64,000 bases of DNA, taken from Tamaricihabitans halophyticus (lineage in GTDB: Bacteria; Actinomycetota; Actinomycetes; Mycobacteriales; Pseudonocardiaceae). This document shows positions 44,433 to 53,752 of this stretch, piece after piece (the first letter of the stretch is position 1; every line of letters starts with the position of its first letter). Under the pieces are notes generated by a model. The model did no database searches and was not told where the DNA came from. It worked only from the letters and a program-made list of their open reading frames with translations. A program made the translations under genes and the position numbers. The DNA is taken from contig NZ_SLXQ01000002.1 of the NCBI RefSeq assembly GCF_004340875.1, positions 248,001 to 312,000 on the forward strand, read 5' to 3'.

Positions 44433-45938
44433 TCAGCCCGATTCGGCGATATCCGCGAGCACCGCCGCCAGCGTGCGGACGGGGACACCGGTGCCACCCT
44501 TGCCGGTGTACCCCCACGGCCCACCGGTGTTGAACGCCGGACCCGCGATATCGATATGCGCCCACGGCAAGTCGTCCGCGACGAACTCCTGGAGGAACAG
44601 GCCCGCGGCCAGCATCCCGCCCCAGCGGTGCCCGGTGACGTTCGCCAGATCGGCGAGCCGGGAATCCAGATCGCCGCGCAGTTCCTCCGGAAGTGGCATC
44701 GGCCAGCCACCCTCGCCGGTGTCCTGGGCGATCTTGGCTACCCTGTCCCGGAAATCCGCCGAACCCATGATCCCTGGGGTGCGGCTGCCGAGGGCGACCA
44801 GCTGCGCGCCGGTCAGCGTGGCGGTCTCGATCAGGTAATCCGGGTTGTCCTCGGCCGCCCGCACCATCGCGTCGGCGAGGACCAACCTGCCCTCCGCGTC
44901 GGTGTTCAGTACCTCCACGGTCTTGCCGCCGTACATCGTCAACACATCACCCGGGCGGTAGGACGTGCTGGATGGCATGTTCTCCGCGAGCGGCACCGTC
45001 GCGGTCACCTCGAGCGGGTAGCGCAGCTTGGCGGCGAGTACCACCGTTGCCACCACCGCCGCCGCCCCGGACATATCCGAGGTCATGTGATCCATATTGG
45101 CCGCTGGTTTGATCGAGATCCCGCCGGTGTCGAAGGTGATCCCCTTGCCGACCAGCGCGACCTTCTTCCGCGGCTTGCTTGCCCGGTAGCTCAACCGCAC
45201 CAGCCTCGGCTGCCTCGCGGAACCCCCGCCGACTCCGAGGATTCCGCCGAAACCTTTGCGGCGCAACGCTTTCTCGTCCAGGACGGTGATCTCCAGGCCG
45301 GCCTCCTTGGCCAGCGCGCTCGCCCGATCGGCGAACGAACCAGGGTAGAGATCATTGGGTGGGGTGTTCACCAGATCACGTGCGATGCCGACGGCTTCGG
45401 CGATCGCTCCCGCCGCCTTGACCGCCGCGCGGTGCTCCTTGGTTGTCCCGGTCGCGGGCGCGAGCAGATCGATCTTGCCGAGTGGCGCCTCGCCCGGGTC
45501 GGATTTGTACTGAGTGAAGGCGTAACTGCCGAGCGCGGCGCCCTCCGCGGTCGCGCTCAGGTCCACCGCGGACAGCGTGAACAGGGCGCTCCGGCTGCCG
45601 GTGAGTGCCCGTGCGGCCGCGCCGGCGGCACGACGTACCTGTTCCGGGGTGTGCCCGCCGTGCTCGTCCGGCGCGCCAAGCCCGACCGCGAGCACCAGAT
45701 CGGCCGTGGCCTTGCCCATCGAGGGCAGTTTGATGATCTCCTCGGCCTTGCCACTCGCGCCGAGCGCGGTGAGTAGCCCCAGCAGCTGACCGTCGAAGGC
45801 CGCGTCCATGTGCTCCGTGCCCTCGGCCAGCTCGGGGCCGTTCTTGCCCTGAACGGTGCCGAGCACGATGGCCTCGGTGCGTGCGCTGGCGATCGCCGAC
45901 GGCTTCGGGGTGGCTACGGCGAGCTTCGGAACGGGCAC
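44433..45938 (-). CDS. pepA: Leucyl aminopeptidase (M17)
   Basis: GTG at 45938 has AAGGAG 6 nt upstream; the open frame reaches further but that part is non-coding. The 501 residues include the metal- and substrate-binding C-terminal half of family M17: LVGKGITFDTGGISIKPAAN, MTSDMSGAAAVV, and the signature NTDAEGRLVLAD. Two metal ions are bound by Lys, Asp and Glu of these motifs. It releases N-terminal residues from peptides in the cytoplasm. M. tuberculosis has the same gene here (pepB, Rv2213). Confidence 0.96.
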   Translation of the reverse strand: MPVPKLAVATPKPSAIASARTEAIVLGTVQGKNGPELAEGTEHMDAAFDGQLLGLLTALGASGKAEEIIKLPSMGKATADLVLAVGLGAPDEHGGHTPEQVRRAAGAAARALTGSRSALFTLSAVDLSATAEGAALGSYAFTQYKSDPGEAPLGKIDLLAPATGTTKEHRAAVKAAGAIAEAVGIARDLVNTPPNDLYPGSFADRASALAKEAGLEITVLDEKALRRKGFGGILGVGGGSARQPRLVRLSYRASKPRKKVALVGKGITFDTGGISIKPAANMDHMTSDMSGAAAVVATVVLAAKLRYPLEVTATVPLAENMPSSTSYRPGDVLTMYGGKTVEVLNTDAEGRLVLADAMVRAAEDNPDYLIETATLTGAQLVALGSRTPGIMGSADFRDRVAKIAQDTGEGGWPMPLPEELRGDLDSRLADLANVTGHRWGGMLAAGLFLQEFVADDLPWAHIDIAGPAFNTGGPWGYTGKGGTGVPVRTLAAVLADIAESG

Positions 45939-46063
45939 GGTGTACTCCTTAGGCGCTTGGCAGCCGCTGGTATGCACAGGTTGGACGGATTCGTGCAGCA
46001 TGCTAACGACCAGTCCGTTCGGCCACGTCACGAGCCTCGGCTCGGTTCTGCGAAGCTTGCCCG

Positions 46064-47101
46064 ATGTTGCTGAGGTTGAGCGGGATGATCGGGGCCGGCT
46101 TGCTGCTCGGGTTCGCCCCCGCGGCGCAGACCGCGGGCTGGTCGGCCCTTGTCGGGATTCCGATTGCCGGCCTGGTCCTCTTGGCGCTCCTGCGGGTAGG
46201 GCGGTGGGCCGAGCCGTTCCCGGTGGCGCTGGGACTGCTGCTGCGGGTGCTCGCCGGCGCGGCGGTACTCGGTGCGGTGACGGTCTACGTGGCGCCGGGG
46301 CAACCGGTGGTGGCGTTCGGAGTGCTCGCCGTGGCGCTCGCCGTCCGGGCCAGTGGCTACCAGCCGCCAGCGCTGGCCGTTCAGCTGCTTACGGGACTGG
46401 TACTGGCCGTGTTACTTGCCGTTGTCGCGGCCAGCTTCGCGATCGCGCCGGTGGTGCCGTTCGAACCGAACCAGCTGGATCCGCTCGGGGTCGCGCGAGT
46501 GCTTGGCCTGTTCCTGTTCGCTCTGCTCGGCGTGGGCACGGGGGAGCGCGGTTCGGCGAGTATGGCGCTCGGTGGCGGTGCCTTCGCGCTACTCGCCGTC
46601 GGCGCGGCTGCGTTGTACCAGCTCGGACCCGCCCGGCTCGGCCTCTCCCCAGCGCCGCTGCGGGACATGCTCGCCGCGGCCGATGCCACCGCGCTTGGTG
46701 GCCTGCTCGACGGTGCGGTGCTGGTGATCGCGGTGATCGCGGTGTACTGGTTGCTCGGCGGGATCGGCACCGCGGCCGGTTCCCTTGGGCTGCCCGGTAT
46801 CGCCGCGATCTGGAGCACCGTCGGTGGCTTGCTGATTCTCGTCGCCGGACTGTTCGGCACGCCAACCGAGCTGTTGGTACTGGCCGGGTGTGTGGCGCTG
46901 GCGTGGTGCGGGTGGCCGGCGCTGCGGGCGGTGTACCTCGATCGATCGAAGCTCGCGGCCGGCTGTCTCGTGGTGCTGGCGATCGCACTGGCCGCGCAAC
47001 CCGTTGGCTATCTTGGTGTCGCGGCACTGCTGGTGCTGCTCGCCGCGGCCGGCGCGCTGGCGGCACGGCGCACTAACCGCGATCAGCTGACTACTCGATA
47101 G
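46064..47101 (+). CDS. Hypothetical multi-pass membrane protein
   Basis: The 345-residue product is almost entirely hydrophobic, with about ten predicted membrane segments rich in Ala, Gly, Leu and Val. The loops are short and there is a basic end. There is no recognisable transport or enzyme motif. It lies between the divergent pepA and the downstream ilvE gene on the same strand. The coding assignment rests on length, codon bias and hydrophobic periodicity. Confidence 0.72.
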   Translation: MLLRLSGMIGAGLLLGFAPAAQTAGWSALVGIPIAGLVLLALLRVGRWAEPFPVALGLLLRVLAGAAVLGAVTVYVAPGQPVVAFGVLAVALAVRASGYQPPALAVQLLTGLVLAVLLAVVAASFAIAPVVPFEPNQLDPLGVARVLGLFLFALLGVGTGERGSASMALGGGAFALLAVGAAALYQLGPARLGLSPAPLRDMLAAADATALGGLLDGAVLVIAVIAVYWLLGGIGTAAGSLGLPGIAAIWSTVGGLLILVAGLFGTPTELLVLAGCVALAWCGWPALRAVYLDRSKLAAGCLVVLAIALAAQPVGYLGVAALLVLLAAAGALAARRTNRDQLTTR

Positions 47102-47177
47102 CTGGCCCGCTCGCCCACGGGGCGGATTCTTGGGATCTGCGATGTTCTGATGTCCAAGTACAGGATACGGTTCCTGC

Positions 47178-48281
47178 ATGACCTCAGAACTGCCATTCAC
47201 CAGGACTCCGAACACTGCGCCGGCGACCCCGGAGCGGGTAGCGGAGGTATTGGCTAAGCCTGGCTTTGGGGTGCACTTCACCGACCACATGGTGACCATC
47301 CCCTGGGACGCCGAGCACGGCTGGCACGACGCGACCGTCGGGCCGTACCGGACGTTCGAGCTTGACCCGGCCGCTTCCGTGCTGCACTACGCACAGGCCA
47401 TCTTCGAAGGGCTCAAGGCCTACCGGCAGCCGGACGGTTCGATCGCGTCGTTTCGCCCGGAGCAGAACGCCGCGCGGTTTCGCGCCTCGGCTCGCCGGAT
47501 CGCGATGCCCGAGCTGCCCGACGAGCTGTTCCTCGACTCGCTGCGCGAGCTGATCGCCGTCGACGAGCGCTGGGTGCCCTCAGCCGATGGCGAGTCGCTT
47601 TACCTGCGGCCGTACATGTTCTCCACGGAGGCCGGCCTCGGCGTGAACCGCCCGGCTGGCAAGTACATGTACGCGCTGATCGCCTCGCCGGCCGGCTCGT
47701 ATTTCGCCGGCGGCGTCAAACCGGTGAAGGTGTGGCTGTGCACCGAATACGTGCGCGCGGCACCCGGCGGTACCGGCGCCGCGAAGTTCGCGGGCAACTA
47801 CGCCGCGTCCTTTGTCGCGCAGGCGCAGGCCGTCGAGCAGGGCTGCGATCAGGTCGTCTGGCTGGATGCGGTGGAGCGCAGGTGGGTCGAGGAGATGGGC
47901 GGGATGAACCTGTTCTTCGTCTTCGGTTCCGGCGCGGACGCGCGGATCGTCACGCCAGGGCTGAGTGGTTCGCTGCTTCCCGGTGTCACCAGGGACTCGC
48001 TGCTCACGCTTGCCAAGGACCTCGGTTACCCGGTCGAGGAGCGTCGGGTGTCCACTGAGGAGTGGGAGAAGAAGGCGGCTACCGGCGAGCTGACCGAGGT
48101 CTTCGCCTGCGGCACCGCGGCCGTGATCACTCCGGTTGGCACGGCCAAGCACGCGGATGGTGAGTTCACCATTGGTGGCGGGCAGCCAGGCGAGGTGACG
48201 ATGAAGCTACGCGCGGCGCTGACCGCGATCCAGGACGGCAGCGGGTCCGACCCGCACGGCTGGATGCGCAAGCTCGGCTGA
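47178..48281 (+). CDS. ilvE: Branched-chain amino acid aminotransferase
   Basis: The PLP-dependent fold-type IV enzyme has 367 residues. The PLP-binding lysine is Lys203 in [13 protein letters not shown]. Other family blocks are [42 protein letters not shown] and [12 protein letters not shown]. It makes the last step of valine, leucine and isoleucine synthesis and starts their breakdown. The start is ATG at 47178. No leader peptide or T-box is visible upstream. Confidence 0.97.
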   Translation: MTSELPFTRTPNTAPATPERVAEVLAKPGFGVHFTDHMVTIPWDAEHGWHDATVGPYRTFELDPAASVLHYAQAIFEGLKAYRQPDGSIASFRPEQNAARFRASARRIAMPELPDELFLDSLRELIAVDERWVPSADGESLYLRPYMFSTEAGLGVNRPAGKYMYALIASPAGSYFAGGVKPVKVWLCTEYVRAAPGGTGAAKFAGNYAASFVAQAQAVEQGCDQVVWLDAVERRWVEEMGGMNLFFVFGSGADARIVTPGLSGSLLPGVTRDSLLTLAKDLGYPVEERRVSTEEWEKKAATGELTEVFACGTAAVITPVGTAKHADGEFTIGGGQPGEVTMKLRAALTAIQDGSGSDPHGWMRKLG

Positions 48282-48290
48282 CTGGTCGCG

Positions 48291-49031
48291 TCAGGCCGTC
48301 GCGGACACGCAGACCACCAGCGTGACGGTGGTCGCGAGTTCGACGGCCGCGCCAAGCACGTCTCCGGTGATCCCGCCAAACCGCTTGCGGATATGCGGCA
48401 GGACGGCAACGACCAGCGCGGTGGCCAGTACCACCGCGAGCGGCCCAAGCCAGGGCAGCTCGGGGATGGTCAGCACCGCCGCGCCGGCGAGCAGCGCGGT
48501 CCAGCCAAGCGGGACCGGTAACGGCTGTGAGCCGGCGACGAGCGCGCCCAATCCCTCGGCGCGCGCCGAGGGCACGCCCCGTCGGCAGCACCAGCCAAGC
48601 GCGGCGCGGCCGGTGGCGACGGCGAGCGGCACCACCCACCAGCGTCCACTGTGGAGGACGCTGGCGAAACAGGCTGCCTGCGTGCCGTACACCACGAGCA
48701 GGGTTACCGCGCCGAACGGTCCGACGCCGCCGTCGCGCATCACCTCGAGCGCACGGGCTGGCGGACCGTAGCAGCCGAGGCCGTCCGCGGTATCCGCCAG
48801 ACCGTCCACATGCATCCCTCTGGTCGCCAGCGCCAGCGCGCCGACCGTGAGTATCCCGGCGACCAACGCGGGCGCGCCGAGTTGGTGCAACCCGGCAAGC
48901 ACGCCGAGCGCGAAGCAGCCGAGCAATACCCCCACCAGTGGGGCGAGGCTGATCGCCCGACGACAGTCCCGTGCTTCGACCGACCCGCCGGCTACCGGCA
49001 GTACGGTCAACCAGGACAGCGCGAGCCGCAC
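48291..49031 (-). CDS. cobS: Adenosylcobinamide-GDP ribazoletransferase (cobalamin synthase)
   Basis: The 246-residue membrane protein, GTG start. MHVDGLADTADGLGCYGPP and EVMRDGGVGPFGAV are the CobS/CobV signatures. It joins adenosylcobinamide-GDP and alpha-ribazole in the last steps of vitamin B12 assembly. It follows cobT by 3 bp in the cobU-cobT-cobS unit and converges with ilvE 9 bp away. Confidence 0.96.
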   Translation of the reverse strand: MRLALSWLTVLPVAGGSVEARDCRRAISLAPLVGVLLGCFALGVLAGLHQLGAPALVAGILTVGALALATRGMHVDGLADTADGLGCYGPPARALEVMRDGGVGPFGAVTLLVVYGTQAACFASVLHSGRWWVVPLAVATGRAALGWCCRRGVPSARAEGLGALVAGSQPLPVPLGWTALLAGAAVLTIPELPWLGPLAVVLATALVVAVLPHIRKRFGGITGDVLGAAVELATTVTLVVCVSATA

Positions 49032-49034
49032 CCG

Positions 49035-50126
49035 CTAGTCCTCGGCTGGTTGTGGGATTTGGCCGGAAACACCGGCTTGCTCGAAGGTAGCCATCTCGGT
49101 GAGAACCTTGGCCGCCATCCTGAGCAGTGGCAGCGCGGCGAGTCCGCCGGTGCCTTCACCAAGGCGCATGTCCAGCTCAAGCAGCGGTTCCAGCTGGAGC
49201 TGGTCGAGTGCGAGGTGTTGGGCGGGCTCGGTGGAGCGATGGGCGGCCAGCCACCACTGCCGCGCGCCCGGCGCGAGTTCTTCGGCGACCAGCGCGGCCG
49301 CACTGGCGATCACCCCGTCCAGCAGCACCGGTGTCTGTCGAACCGCCGCCTGTACGAGGAATGCCGCCATGGCGGCGAAGTCAGCGCCACCGACGACGCG
49401 GAGCAAGTCGACCGGATAGGCGCTGTTCGCGCGGGCCCTGCGCAATCCGTCCCTGATCGCCGTGGCCTTGCGCATCCAGGCGTTGTCATCGATGCCCGTC
49501 CCCCTGCCGATTACCGCTACCGGCTCGCTACCGGTGAGCGCGGCGATCAGCACCGCGGCGGGGGTGGTGTTCCCGATCCCCATATCGCCGACAATCAACA
49601 GGTCGGCGCCCGCGTCAACCTCGGCGTCCGCGATCGTCCGCCCCGCGGTGAGCGCGGTCTGCGTCTGCTCCTCGGTGAGCGCGTCCTCCACATCGATCGA
49701 TCCGGACGACTCGCGCACCTTGAATTCGGCTACCTCGGGCGGGGTTTGCGCGGCCACCGCGATGTCCACCACCCGCACGGTTGCGCCGGCGACATCGCTG
49801 AGCACGTTCACCGCCGCGCCGCCGTCCAGGAAGTTGCGCACCATCTGCGCGGTGACCTCGGCGGGATAGGCGGAAACGCCGCCGCGCGCGATGCCGTGAT
49901 CCCCGGCGAACACGACCACGCGGGGCCGCTGCAGTGGCCGAGGTGGGCAGCGACGCTGGCGCGCGGCGAGCCAGGTCCCGAGTTCCTCGAGCTTGCCGAG
50001 CGACCCTGGTGGCTTGGTCAGCTCCGCATGCCGTGCCCGCGCCTGGCCCGCCGCGTCCTGGTCGGGTTCGGGAATCTCCGGAAAGGTCACCGTGGCCGGC
50101 GGGAACGACTCGGTTGGCGGGGTCAA
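49035..50126 (-). CDS. cobT: Nicotinate-nucleotide-dimethylbenzimidazole phosphoribosyltransferase
   Basis: The start is TTG at 50126, in a TTGA overlap with the cobU stop; 363 residues. It contains [48 protein letters not shown] and the catalytic Glu in RLGEGTGG. The enzyme makes alpha-ribazole phosphate for the lower ligand of cobalamin. It works with CobU and CobS encoded on either side. No cobalamin riboswitch is evident upstream of the operon. Confidence 0.96.
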   Translation of the reverse strand: MTPPTESFPPATVTFPEIPEPDQDAAGQARARHAELTKPPGSLGKLEELGTWLAARQRRCPPRPLQRPRVVVFAGDHGIARGGVSAYPAEVTAQMVRNFLDGGAAVNVLSDVAGATVRVVDIAVAAQTPPEVAEFKVRESSGSIDVEDALTEEQTQTALTAGRTIADAEVDAGADLLIVGDMGIGNTTPAAVLIAALTGSEPVAVIGRGTGIDDNAWMRKATAIRDGLRRARANSAYPVDLLRVVGGADFAAMAAFLVQAAVRQTPVLLDGVIASAAALVAEELAPGARQWWLAAHRSTEPAQHLALDQLQLEPLLELDMRLGEGTGGLAALPLLRMAAKVLTEMATFEQAGVSGQIPQPAED

Positions 50127-50692
50127 GCGCTACCTCCCTGCGTACGCAGCTTCAGCGGTATTCCCGCGACGAGCAGCACGACCTCGTCGCAGTGCTCGGC
50201 GAGTTGTGCGTTGAGCGCGCCGAGCTCATCGCGGAAAAGCCTGCCAGAGCGGGTTTGCGGCACGATGCCCAGGCCGACTTCGGCGGAAACCAGAACGAGT
50301 CGAGCCCGGCAGGCCGCGACGGCTTCCGCCAGCCGTGCGCGAGCCGCGCGTACCCGGTCCAGGTTATCCCGTTCCCAGCCGTTGGCCTCGTCGAATGCCC
50401 TGGTCAGCCAGGTGGCGAGATCGTCGACCAGCAGGGGCGGATCGGTTGGCTCGGCGGTGTGCAGCAGATCGGCGAGTTCGGCGGCCGCCGGCTCCGCAGT
50501 ATGCCAGCTGGCCGGGCGGCGCTCGACGTGTTCGGCGATCCGCGCCTGCCAGTCGGCATCGTGCGGATCGCGGTAGGCGGTCGCCACGTAGACCGCGGGC
50601 TCATCTCCTGGCAGCAGCCCCTCTGCGTGCGCGGATTTGCCGGAGCGGGCACCGCCGAGGACAAGCGTTCGCCGTGGCTCGCCGAATATCAC
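50123..50692 (-). CDS. cobU: Adenosylcobinamide kinase / guanylyltransferase
   Basis: GTG start; 189 residues. The P-loop GGARSGKS is at 13-20, followed by [20 protein letters not shown] (the guanylylation region) and [30 protein letters not shown] is the conserved CobU block. It phosphorylates and guanylylates cobinamide. It is the first gene of cobUTS and faces the small gene at 50718 across about 25 bp. Confidence 0.95.
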   Translation of the reverse strand: MIFGEPRRTLVLGGARSGKSAHAEGLLPGDEPAVYVATAYRDPHDADWQARIAEHVERRPASWHTAEPAAAELADLLHTAEPTDPPLLVDDLATWLTRAFDEANGWERDNLDRVRAARARLAEAVAACRARLVLVSAEVGLGIVPQTRSGRLFRDELGALNAQLAEHCDEVVLLVAGIPLKLRTQGGSA

Positions 50693-50717
50693 GCGCTGGC
50701 ACGTTACCTTGTGCCCC

Positions 50718-50915
50718 GTGGACTACCGGTGGCGCTATACGAACCGGCACGGCGCGGTCGTGCCCGGCCCGGACGAGGCATTCGACGAACAGCAAGAAGC
50801 CGAGGCGTGGCTGACGGACAACTTCGGCGAACTCGCCGCATCCGGCATTGACCAGGTCACGCTGCTGGAAGGAACACGGGTCGTCTACGGCCCGATGAGC
50901 CTGCACCCCAGCTAG
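50718..50915 (+). CDS. Hypothetical small protein (65 residues)
   Basis: GTG at 50718 gives MDYRWRYTNRHGAVVPGPDE, then FDEQQEAEAWLTDNFGELAA and VTLLEGTRVVYGPMSL. Codon bias is strong and the composition is that of a compact soluble alpha/beta protein. A longer frame from 50637 lies over the start of cobU and is unlikely. It is divergent from cobU. The family is not recognised. Confidence 0.75.
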   Translation: MDYRWRYTNRHGAVVPGPDEAFDEQQEAEAWLTDNFGELAASGIDQVTLLEGTRVVYGPMSLHPS

Positions 50916-50943
50916 CGCTCAACTAGCGACGAGCGCACGCCCC

Positions 50944-50972
50944 GCGACCGCGTTCTTTAAGGTTCTTTAAGG
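50944..50972. repeat. Half copy of the intergenic repeat plus a tandem 10-mer
   Basis: GTTCTTTAAG occurs twice in direct tandem (50952-50961, 50962-50971), next to CGCGACCGCG. Read on the minus strand this is CTTAAAGAACGCGGTCGCGG, matching the right half of the 31-bp repeat at 27490 and 63739. It lies between the convergent small gene and the DUF3043 gene. Confidence 0.45.
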
Positions 50973-50981
50973 GTGAGCGAG

Positions 50982-51632
50982 TCAGCGGAGCTGGTCGCCT
51001 GGTTTGAGCCGGGGCTTGGGTACCCGCAGCCGGCGTACCTGACTGGCGCGAACGAAGGCATACCAGCCGATGGACCGGCCCTTGATCTCTTCCTTCGGGA
51101 ACTTCGCGCGCACCTGCTGGGTGATTCGCCTGCCGTTGAAGAAGCCCTCGAGCAGCATGCCGAGCAGCATCAGCGTGCACAGCAGCGTGGCGAACTGCTG
51201 CACCTGCGGATAGGGCACGAGCAGCGAGATGAACACCAGAATCGCCAGCGGCATGAACATGCCGAGCAGGTTCCGCCGGGAGTCGACGACGTCGCGCACA
51301 TAGGCCTTGATCGGTCCCCGGTCCCTCGGCAGCAGGTAGCGGTCGTCGCCGGCCATCATGCGTTCCCTGCGCTCGGCGGAGGCCTGGCGGCGTTCCTCCT
51401 TGCTCGGCCGGGTCGCCTTCGACCGCTTCATCGCCTCGCGCGTGGTGCGCGGTGGCGGCGCCACCGGACCGCGCCGCCGGGCCTCGGCCTCGCGCCGCTT
51501 GGGCGTTGGCCGGCCCTTGCTCGGGGTATGGCGCTTGTCGTCATCGGCGGCGTCGGCGACCTCGGCATCAACGTCGTTCGCCTCGGCCGCGCTGCCTTCG
51601 GGCTCGGTGGATTGGCGACGCAGGAACTTCAC
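50982..51632 (-). CDS. DUF3043 membrane protein
   Basis: GTG at 51632 (MKFLRRQSTEPEG) is favoured over TTG at 51650 because the family usually begins with a short MKLF-type start; neither has a good ribosome binding site. The product has 216 residues. A long charged N-terminal half (KGRPTPKRREAEARRRGPVA, KRSKATRPSKEERR) leads into two membrane helices (LLGMFMPLAILVFISLLVPY and FATLLCTLMLLGMLLEGFF). This is the actinobacterial family of M. tuberculosis Rv2206. The function is unknown. Confidence 0.88.
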   Translation of the reverse strand: MKFLRRQSTEPEGSAAEANDVDAEVADAADDDKRHTPSKGRPTPKRREAEARRRGPVAPPPRTTREAMKRSKATRPSKEERRQASAERRERMMAGDDRYLLPRDRGPIKAYVRDVVDSRRNLLGMFMPLAILVFISLLVPYPQVQQFATLLCTLMLLGMLLEGFFNGRRITQQVRAKFPKEEIKGRSIGWYAFVRASQVRRLRVPKPRLKPGDQLR

Positions 51633-51703
51633 CAGGCCAGGATATGGCAAGGCGGTCGCGGTGACGTCGGGTACTACCGGTTTTATCGCTAAGCTCCGTT
51701 CTC

Positions 51704-52843
51704 ATGCGCGTCGTGGTTGCCCCAGACTGTTTCACCGGAACGCTCACCGCGGCCGAGGCCGCCGAGGCAATCGCGGCTGGCTGGTTAGCTCGCGCGCCTG
51801 GCGATGAGCTGATCAAACGGCCGCTTGCCGACGGTGGTCCCGGTTTCATCGATGTGCTGCATGCCGCGCTCGGCGGTATCCGGCACTCCCTGCGGGTCAG
51901 TGGACCGCTCGGGAACAGCGTCACCGCCGAATGGTTGGAACACGACGGAACGGCCTACCTGGAATCCGCCCAGGCCGTTGGGTTGCACCTGGTGGAAAGG
52001 GCGGACCGGGCCGCTGGATGCCTGCGGACCGGCAGTCGCGGAGTGGGCGAGCTGCTGCTGGCGGCGAAGGAAGCGGGAGCGCACACCGCCGTGGTCGGAC
52101 TGGGTGGTTCGGCCAGTACGGACGGTGGCGCCGGCATGCTTGCCGCCCTTGGCGCGGCCCCGCTGGACGCCGACGGAGCCGAGCTGGGTTCCGGTGGTGC
52201 GGCACTGGCCGACTGTGCCCGGCTGGCCGGACCGGCTCCAGCCGGTGCGCTACCGGTGCTGGGAATGCGCCTCGTACTCGCTTCGGACGTGGAGAATCCA
52301 CTGCTCGGGACGCATGGCGCGGCCCAGGTCTTCGGTCCGCAGAAAGGCGCGGATGCCGAGGCCGTGGAGCGGCTGGAGGTCGGGCTGACTCGCTACGCGG
52401 AGGTGCTGGCCGCGGCCGGCGCGCAGGTGCAGGACCGCGCCGGGGCAGGCGCGGCAGGCGGGCTCGGCGCGGGATTGCTTGCCCTCGGCGCGGACCGGAT
52501 CTCCGGCGCGGCGTTCGTACGCGAACGCACGGGGCTGGACGCCGAGCTGACCAAGGCCGAACTGGTGCTCACCGGGGAGGGGAGCTTCGACTGGCAGTCC
52601 CTGCGCGGGAAGCTGATCACCGCCGTCGCCGCGGGCGCGGCCGAGCGCGGGGTGCCTTGCCTGGTGCTGGCGGGCCAGGTCAGTGTTGGCCGGCGGGAAG
52701 CGGGCGCGGTGGGCGTGGACACGGCGTATGCGGTGGCCGAGCACGCCGGTTCGGCCGAGGCGGCACTGGCCGATCCCGTGGGTACGCTGCGCGCCCTTGC
52801 TGGCGACGTCGCTGGGCAATGGAGCCGCGAGGCGGATCGGTAG
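51704..52843 (+). CDS. Glycerate kinase (GlxK family)
   Basis: The 379-residue protein begins MRVVVAPDCFTGTLTAAEAA, the glycerate kinase type 1 signature. LADGGPGFIDVL, VVGLGGSASTDGGAGMLAAL, GAGAAGGLGAGLLAL and LVLTGEGSFDWQSLRGKL follow. It phosphorylates glycerate for entry into glycolysis. It is divergent from the DUF3043 gene; the same pair occurs in M. tuberculosis (Rv2205c, Rv2206). Confidence 0.93.
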   Translation: MRVVVAPDCFTGTLTAAEAAEAIAAGWLARAPGDELIKRPLADGGPGFIDVLHAALGGIRHSLRVSGPLGNSVTAEWLEHDGTAYLESAQAVGLHLVERADRAAGCLRTGSRGVGELLLAAKEAGAHTAVVGLGGSASTDGGAGMLAALGAAPLDADGAELGSGGAALADCARLAGPAPAGALPVLGMRLVLASDVENPLLGTHGAAQVFGPQKGADAEAVERLEVGLTRYAEVLAAAGAQVQDRAGAGAAGGLGAGLLALGADRISGAAFVRERTGLDAELTKAELVLTGEGSFDWQSLRGKLITAVAAGAAERGVPCLVLAGQVSVGRREAGAVGVDTAYAVAEHAGSAEAALADPVGTLRALAGDVAGQWSREADR

Positions 52844-52990
52844 TGCGGTGGCTCAGGCCACCGAAGTCGAGATGGGCGCGATCGTCACCGTAGGCGGATA
52901 ATGTGTAACCATAGAGGGGAATAGGTCCCACTGGTGCGGTGTTGAACCGAGCGAACCACCAGGCAGACGCGGAGGAGTCCGAGGAGAGCC

Positions 52991-53353
52991 ATGACGACCG
53001 CTCAGGAAAATGCCACCGAGACGTCAACCCACGGTGTGACGCTGACCGATGCGGCCTCGACCAAGGCAAAGGCGCTGCTCGATCAGGAGGGGCGCGACGA
53101 TATGCATCTGCGTATCGCGGTACAGCCTGGTGGTTGCGCTGGCCTGCGTTACCAGCTGTTCTTCGACGAGCGCTCGCTGGACGGTGACTTGTTCCGGGAG
53201 TTCAACGGCCTGCAGGTGGCCGTGGACCGGATGAGCGCACCCTATGTGCAGGACGCCGTGATCGATTTCGTGGACACCATCGAAAAGCAGGGCTTCACCA
53301 TCGACAACCCGAACGCCGGTGGTTCCTGTGCCTGCGGTGACAGCTTCCACTAG
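52991..53353 (+). CDS. Iron-sulfur cluster insertion protein (HesB/IscA/ErpA type)
   Basis: The 120-residue A-type carrier has GVTLTDAASTKAKALLDQEG, LRIAVQPGGCAGLRYQLFFD and the closing GGSCACGDSFH. The three cluster-binding cysteines are thus one in GGCAG and two in SCACG. It passes Fe-S clusters to target enzymes. A nearby client could be LipA or the quinol oxidase Rieske protein encoded in this window. M. tuberculosis Rv2204c is the counterpart. Confidence 0.94.
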   Translation: MTTAQENATETSTHGVTLTDAASTKAKALLDQEGRDDMHLRIAVQPGGCAGLRYQLFFDERSLDGDLFREFNGLQVAVDRMSAPYVQDAVIDFVDTIEKQGFTIDNPNAGGSCACGDSFH

Positions 53354-53392
53354 TAGGTTCCACTAGCAGGTTAGTTCGGCAACTGGTTTTCT

Positions 53393-53434
53393 CGGCCCGT
53401 CCGCTGTGCTTGGCGGACGGGCCGCTGCCGTTTT
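53393..53434 (+). terminator. Intrinsic terminator after the ErpA-type gene
   Basis: CGGCCCGTCCGC (53393-53404) and GCGGACGGGCCG (53413-53424) form a perfect 12-bp stem with an 8-nt loop, followed shortly by TTTT at 53431-53434. It is 40 bp after the stop at 53353. Confidence 0.8.
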
Positions 53435-53441
53435 CAGCGGC

Positions 53442-53624
53442 TCAGACGTACAGATCCAGGTCTTCCACCTGGGCGAGGCAGGACTCCGATACCGCCCACG
53501 GCGCCGCCGCGCGTTGCTGCGGGATACCCCGCTCGGCCTGTATCGAGCCGGGGATGTCCGTACAGTCCGCGATCAGTTCGGCCATGCTTTCCGGGAGCGC
53601 GTAGCCAGTCATCGTGTTCACCAC
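53442..53624 (-). CDS. Hypothetical small protein (up to 60 residues)
   Basis: On the minus strand, MTGYALPESMAELIADCTDI and SESCLAQVEDLDLYV show normal coding bias. Starts are GTG at 53624 or 53621, or ATG at 53612. GGAGG lies 16 nt before 53624, which is too far to decide. No domain is recognised and no membrane helix is present. It sits between the ErpA-type gene and asnB. Confidence 0.5.
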   Translation of the reverse strand: MVNTMTGYALPESMAELIADCTDIPGSIQAERGIPQQRAAAPWAVSESCLAQVEDLDLYV

Positions 53625-53752
53625 GTTCCCGACGCTAGGTCCTCCGCGGCTCCGACGGCACCCTTACCAATCGGTAGTGTTTGCGCCGGAGCCGGAGACA
53701 ACCCATCCGAGGCACGTTCATAGGCGAGAACGCTGGTGTGTATCTTGCGGAG

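Noticed and set aside
44424-45776. 450-codon plus-strand frame over pepA
   Set aside because: Shadow frame; the M17 aminopeptidase on the minus strand has the full signature.
50693-50717. Cobalamin riboswitch ahead of cobU
   Set aside because: The gap to the divergent gene is only about 25 bp and holds no B12-box-like structure.
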